NCBI GenBank assembly: GCA_029212905.1
Contig: JARGPB010000008.1
Location: 107,398-171,397, forward strand
Reading direction: 5' to 3'
Source of the DNA: Thalassovita sp.
Lineage (GTDB): Bacteria; Pseudomonadota; Alphaproteobacteria; Rhodobacterales; Rhodobacteraceae
DNA: 64,000 nucleotides
A program made the translations under genes and the position numbers. Below are positions 60,991-64,000 of the stretch, one piece after another (positions within the stretch are counted from its first letter, which is position 1; every line of letters starts with the position of its first letter). The notes beneath the pieces were generated by a model. The model saw only the letters and a program-made list of their open reading frames with translations. It was not told the DNA's origin and did not search any database.

Positions 60991-61514
60991 AGGTGCAGCC
61001 CCGGAAACTTGTGGCGGGTCATTCGGCCGGAAGGGAAATACTCCAGCTCGATCTCTTCGCGTGACAGGGACAGGGTGATTTCGGATGCGGTGCCCTCGGC
61101 TGACATAAGCCGCATATCCAGCCACTCGCCCTCGATGTCGTCAGGGGTCGATGCCAGCACGACCGCCATATGCACGGTTGCCTGATCCGTGAAGCTGCGC
61201 AGAATTTCGGCAATACGCGCGTCCAGGTTCTCCAGCACGATCTGCGACGCTGCGGGCGCGTCCTCATTGTCGTCAGGCACCACCGCGCTGGCGATAATCC
61301 AAAGATACGGGTCACTCAGCGGGTCCGCCCCGCGCCAGGCTGATCGGGTGCCATAGGTAAACGGGTCCGAGCTGAGGCGTTCGGCGTTGTCGGTCGACAG
61401 CCGAATGGGTGCCTCAAGGGCCGGATGTGTAATCTCAAACAGCACCACCTCGATCCGGGCCGAGGACTGATCGTCATGCGCCTGCCGCGCGTTCAGGGAA
61501 ATTCTGCGGCTCAT
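60987..61514 (-). CDS. phage minor tail protein (DUF1833-like)
   Basis: A 175-residue protein starting MSRRISLNARQAHDD. VEVVLFEITHPALEAPIRLSTDNAERL and the later SPCPCH-free stretch SLSREEIELEYFPSGRMTRHKFPGL fit the DUF1833-type tail proteins that sit between the tape measure and NlpC genes. The role is structural and inferred from position. It overlaps both neighbours by four bases. Confidence 0.7.
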   Translation of the reverse strand: MSRRISLNARQAHDDQSSARIEVVLFEITHPALEAPIRLSTDNAERLSSDPFTYGTRSAWRGADPLSDPYLWIIASAVVPDDNEDAPAASQIVLENLDARIAEILRSFTDQATVHMAVVLASTPDDIEGEWLDMRLMSAEGTASEITLSLSREEIELEYFPSGRMTRHKFPGLHL

Positions 61515-61930
61515 GGCATCACCACCACGCTGAATGTTTTGCGGAACTCGCGACCCACGATGGTCTCGACCGGAAGCTGATCGCCCCAGTGGCACAGCCA
61601 TGTTGCGGAAATCAGCAAAGGCTGCCCCTCGGCTACCAGCATCGGCTGGCCGTCCGTCGACAGCAGCGCCCAACCATCGGTCGTGGGATCGGGCATCCAG
61701 AACAAGTCCGCGCCCTCGGCACAATTGAGGTGAAAAAACTGGTCAAACACCGCCTTCTGGCTGCGGCTCAACAGCACCGACAGGCTGATAGTCCTGGCCA
61801 CATTGGACCAACGACGGCGGTACCCCGGCAGGCCGGTGTCCGCCTGACGCTTGCGGCGCGCGTCCTGGGGCTGGACCTGCCAGGTGTTGCGCTCGGGGCG
61901 CGGAAGTGTATCGGGCCAAGTGTGGATCAT
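61511..61930 (-). CDS. phage minor tail protein
   Basis: A 139-residue protein (starts MIHTWPDTLPRPERNTWQV) that I cannot assign to a named family beyond its place directly after the tape measure gene. It has short beta-rich stretches (TISLSVLLSRSQKAVFDQFFHLNC) and a C-terminus with GREFRKTFSVVV, consistent with the tail tube or hub proteins of siphophages. Start and stop overlap neighbours by ATGA. Confidence 0.65.
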   Translation of the reverse strand: MIHTWPDTLPRPERNTWQVQPQDARRKRQADTGLPGYRRRWSNVARTISLSVLLSRSQKAVFDQFFHLNCAEGADLFWMPDPTTDGWALLSTDGQPMLVAEGQPLLISATWLCHWGDQLPVETIVGREFRKTFSVVVMP

Positions 61931-64000
61931 CCGCGATTGATCCCATTTTGACGCAGGCCGAATTGCTGACGCATGACACGCGGGGCCTTGCCTCCTTTTG
62001 CCCCCATCCCAGTTGCAACGATGTCAGAAAACACCAGCTCCATCTTCTTTTGGCCGCGCGCATCTGTCGTTTCCCGAACCTCCATATCCAAGGGCGTCGA
62101 GCTGTTGTTGATCGGAGAAATGACCGGCGCAAAGGTGACCGACGGGGCGAAGGTATTGTTCGCGGCGAGACCACCATATAGTTCACGCGGAGACTTTGTA
62201 TCTAAGACAGGTCCGCCCTCAGACAGTCGGGGCAGCACCGTGCCGGCGTTCATCGCCTCAAGCAGCGGGCGATTCTGGGCCGTGGCCTTGGCGTTCATCA
62301 TGAACTCGCCAGATGATCCCCAGAGCAGAATGCTGTCAGACTTTCCACTTCCCGGCCCGTAAATCTGCCCACCTGCGGTGATGTCGCGAACCTCGCCGCC
62401 CTCTGCCAGAGCGAGCTTCGGGAACACCGCTCCAATCAACCCAGATTCCCCAAACACTCCAGAAAACAGCCCACCAAGCGAGCCGTCGCCCAACAATGCG
62501 GCCCGGAGCAGCGCGGGGCCAACAACATTCTCCAGAATGTCAGCAAAAGACTGAGCTCGGAAGATCGCCCCGTCCAATCCATCGTAGAGTGCCTCACGCC
62601 AGAACTCGCTTTGTTGCCGGTTTTGTTCCAATGCGCGTTCATCGCGCAGGCGTTCCGATATCAACCTCTCCACGGCCGCGCGCTCGGCATCGGTCGCCCC
62701 GGCCAGGGCCTCGCGATTACGGATCATTTCCTTTTGCACTGGGTCAGTCTCGCGCAAAAGGTCCAGCTGCTCTTGTTCGCTAGCGATCAGGCGCACAATG
62801 GCCTCGCGCTCACGATCGGCAGCGCGAGCCCCGCCGCCGCTTCGACCAGAACGATTGAAGCGACTAATAATTTCCTCAATCGGGGTATAGTCCAAGCGGT
62901 TCTGATAGTCGGCTTGACTACCGCCATTTTCAAACGCTCGCGGATCTGATCCGCGCCCCGAATATTTTTTGGAAGACTGTAGGTTTACGATCCCCATCGC
63001 CGTCGCAAGAGATACCCCAAGCTGCCGAGCCAGCCGCGCAGCCTGATCAGCCGCCGCGCTAATTCCAGTTGCAACATCCAGATTCGCAAGACTCTGACCC
63101 TCAAGGAAGGCGGCTTTCAGCTCTTGTTTTAATTCCTCAGACACATTGAGGCTGGAGAGCATCTCTTCAAAGGCGCGTCGTTCCGCCTGTTGACGCAATT
63201 GAGCGACGCGCGCGCTGCCAGCGCCGTAGCGGACTATAGCCTCTTGGATGGCGGCCTGCTCTTGCAGGTCAACCAAAGTGCTCCGCGCAGACTTATTCTC
63301 CTTCAGGCGTTCCTGGATGTAGTCGGCGGCACTGACCTTCAGCTCCTGCCAAAGCTTGTTGAGCGCCTTCATGTTCTCGTTGGGGGCCGCGCCTACTTGA
63401 TCAACCTTCGCGCCAATCAGGATCAGATCACGGATCGTCGCGGCCAGGCTATTGTAGAACTCTCCCTGACTGGATTTCAGATTGTCCAAACCGCCGGCAG
63501 TGTCTAGTAACTGCTGCCGCAGATCGAGTGCGGCTTTAAGCTTAACAGCGGGTTCTTCGCTCCGACTCAAAAGTTCCAGGTTCCTGGCGAATTCAGCCCC
63601 AGCCGCTCTGGCCGAAGAAGACAACGAACCAAGTCCCAGAAAATCTTGCGCCGCTGATTGCGAGGATCGCTCGTCAAAAAATGAAAGATCAAGGACCAGA
63701 TCTCGCACCCCATTTGCTTGAGATGCCAGGCTGCGATAGAGGTCAATCTTCTGCAGCGCAGTCATGTCGGCCAGAATTGTCTTGAGCATCGGGTCAGTGG
63801 TCCCGAATTTCTCAAGCATATCGACGGCGCCCATGCTAACGGATTTCTGTGCTTCCTCGAATTGCTTGAGCGCGTCCTTCGTCGCCGCTAAACGGTCCTC
63901 GAAACTCGCAGCTTCCTCACCAGCATCGGTCAGCCAATTCACGATAGCAGCGCCCGCTGCCAAGGACCCGATTGTGACCAAGTTGATCGGGTTAAGCATC
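61927..64000 (-). CDS. phage tail tape measure protein (N-terminus beyond window)
   Basis: At least 690 residues, open to the window edge. An Ala-rich hydrophobic start region (VTIGSLAAGAAIVNWL), long helical stretches with heptads, the DRERE coiled coil, and the C-terminal GGQIYGPGSGKSDSILLWGSSGEFMMNAKAT are typical of tail length proteins. GEFVMNA-type phrases mark the end of many tape measure proteins in transposable siphophages. The ATG at 63999 is only the first in view, not the true start. Confidence 0.85.
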   Translation of the reverse strand, partial: MLNPINLVTIGSLAAGAAIVNWLTDAGEEAASFEDRLAATKDALKQFEEAQKSVSMGAVDMLEKFGTTDPMLKTILADMTALQKIDLYRSLASQANGVRDLVLDLSFFDERSSQSAAQDFLGLGSLSSSARAAGAEFARNLELLSRSEEPAVKLKAALDLRQQLLDTAGGLDNLKSSQGEFYNSLAATIRDLILIGAKVDQVGAAPNENMKALNKLWQELKVSAADYIQERLKENKSARSTLVDLQEQAAIQEAIVRYGAGSARVAQLRQQAERRAFEEMLSSLNVSEELKQELKAAFLEGQSLANLDVATGISAAADQAARLARQLGVSLATAMGIVNLQSSKKYSGRGSDPRAFENGGSQADYQNRLDYTPIEEIISRFNRSGRSGGGARAADREREAIVRLIASEQEQLDLLRETDPVQKEMIRNREALAGATDAERAAVERLISERLRDERALEQNRQQSEFWREALYDGLDGAIFRAQSFADILENVVGPALLRAALLGDGSLGGLFSGVFGESGLIGAVFPKLALAEGGEVRDITAGGQIYGPGSGKSDSILLWGSSGEFMMNAKATAQNRPLLEAMNAGTVLPRLSEGGPVLDTKSPRELYGGLAANNTFAPSVTFAPVISPINNSSTPLDMEVRETTDARGQKKMELVFSDIVATGMGAKGGKAPRVMRQQFGLRQNGINRG

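Larger units (their letters stand above)
51434..64000 (-). mobile_element. partial prophage, Mu-like transposable siphophage (right end and tail module)
   Basis: All genes from 51538 to the window edge run on the minus strand with 4-base ATGA overlaps typical of phage late operons. They encode tail proteins, then com and DNA methyltransferases at the far end, the position com-mom has in Mu. The proposed terminus TGATAGCGGGCAGCGAAAT at 51434 resembles the Mu right end (TGAAGCGGCGCACGAAAAA) in sequence and in the position of its first CGAAA. Head, replication and transposase genes lie outside the window. The boundary is inferred. Confidence 0.75.

Overview
The window is chromosomal DNA from a high-GC alphaproteobacterium. 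It is most likely a marine Roseobacter-group member of the Rhodobacteraceae, near Ruegeria or Phaeobacter. The grounds are the protein families present (GcrA, DUF6455, DUF1467, a MeaB and Mce pair), the GC-rich third codon positions, and a short intergenic repeat with the core CTTGCCnnAAATACTC, which I associate with this group. I see no rRNA, no tRNA that I can support, no CRISPR array and no insertion sequence.

1-51433 is host chromosome, mostly housekeeping. In order it holds: gshB (cut by the window edge), yraN, rsmI and a divergent LpoA-like lipoprotein; glnD, murJ, a rhomboid-fold protein lacking the catalytic residues, and trpS; a class IV aminotransferase, a small phosphatase and a sirtuin; a copper pair (DUF2946 and PCu(A)C); rpmB, meaB and hrpB; a NUDIX gene, a Pho box and a Pit transporter; gcrA and an ABC permease; argD-argF; a lytic transglycosylase, an AsmA protein and rimO. 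Then comes a possibly redox-linked patch: a DUF4405 haem-type membrane protein facing four tandem DUF6455 cysteine proteins behind a perfect FNR-type box. After that come an HDAC-family hydrolase, a nitroreductase and an EI24 protein; mce with DUF1467; a response regulator; a Tat-exported DUF1501 and DUF1800 pair; aspS; carB; a LuxR-type regulator translated with a small unknown protein; tdk; a ketoacyl synthase III; and a run of hydroxyacid dehydrogenase, csaA, proC and ybjN.

From about 51434 to the window end lies part of a prophage, transcribed entirely on the minus strand. It reads tape measure, minor tail proteins, NlpC/P60, gpJ-like tip protein, a long tail fibre with repeats and an SGNH esterase, a LamG-like protein, then com, a cytosine methyltransferase, an adenine methyltransferase and a small protein. 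The order, the Com zinc-ribbon gene and a Mu-like terminal sequence all point to a transposable (Mu-like) siphophage whose right end is at about 51434. The head, replication and transposase genes would lie beyond 64000.

The most interesting places are: the com-dcm-dam cassette, where Mu keeps com-mom; the dcm gene, whose second half is open and codon-biased in a second frame; the FNR-box DUF6455 cluster; three structured non-coding stretches (27600-27757, 44663-44880, 46380-46513); and the dispersed intergenic repeat.
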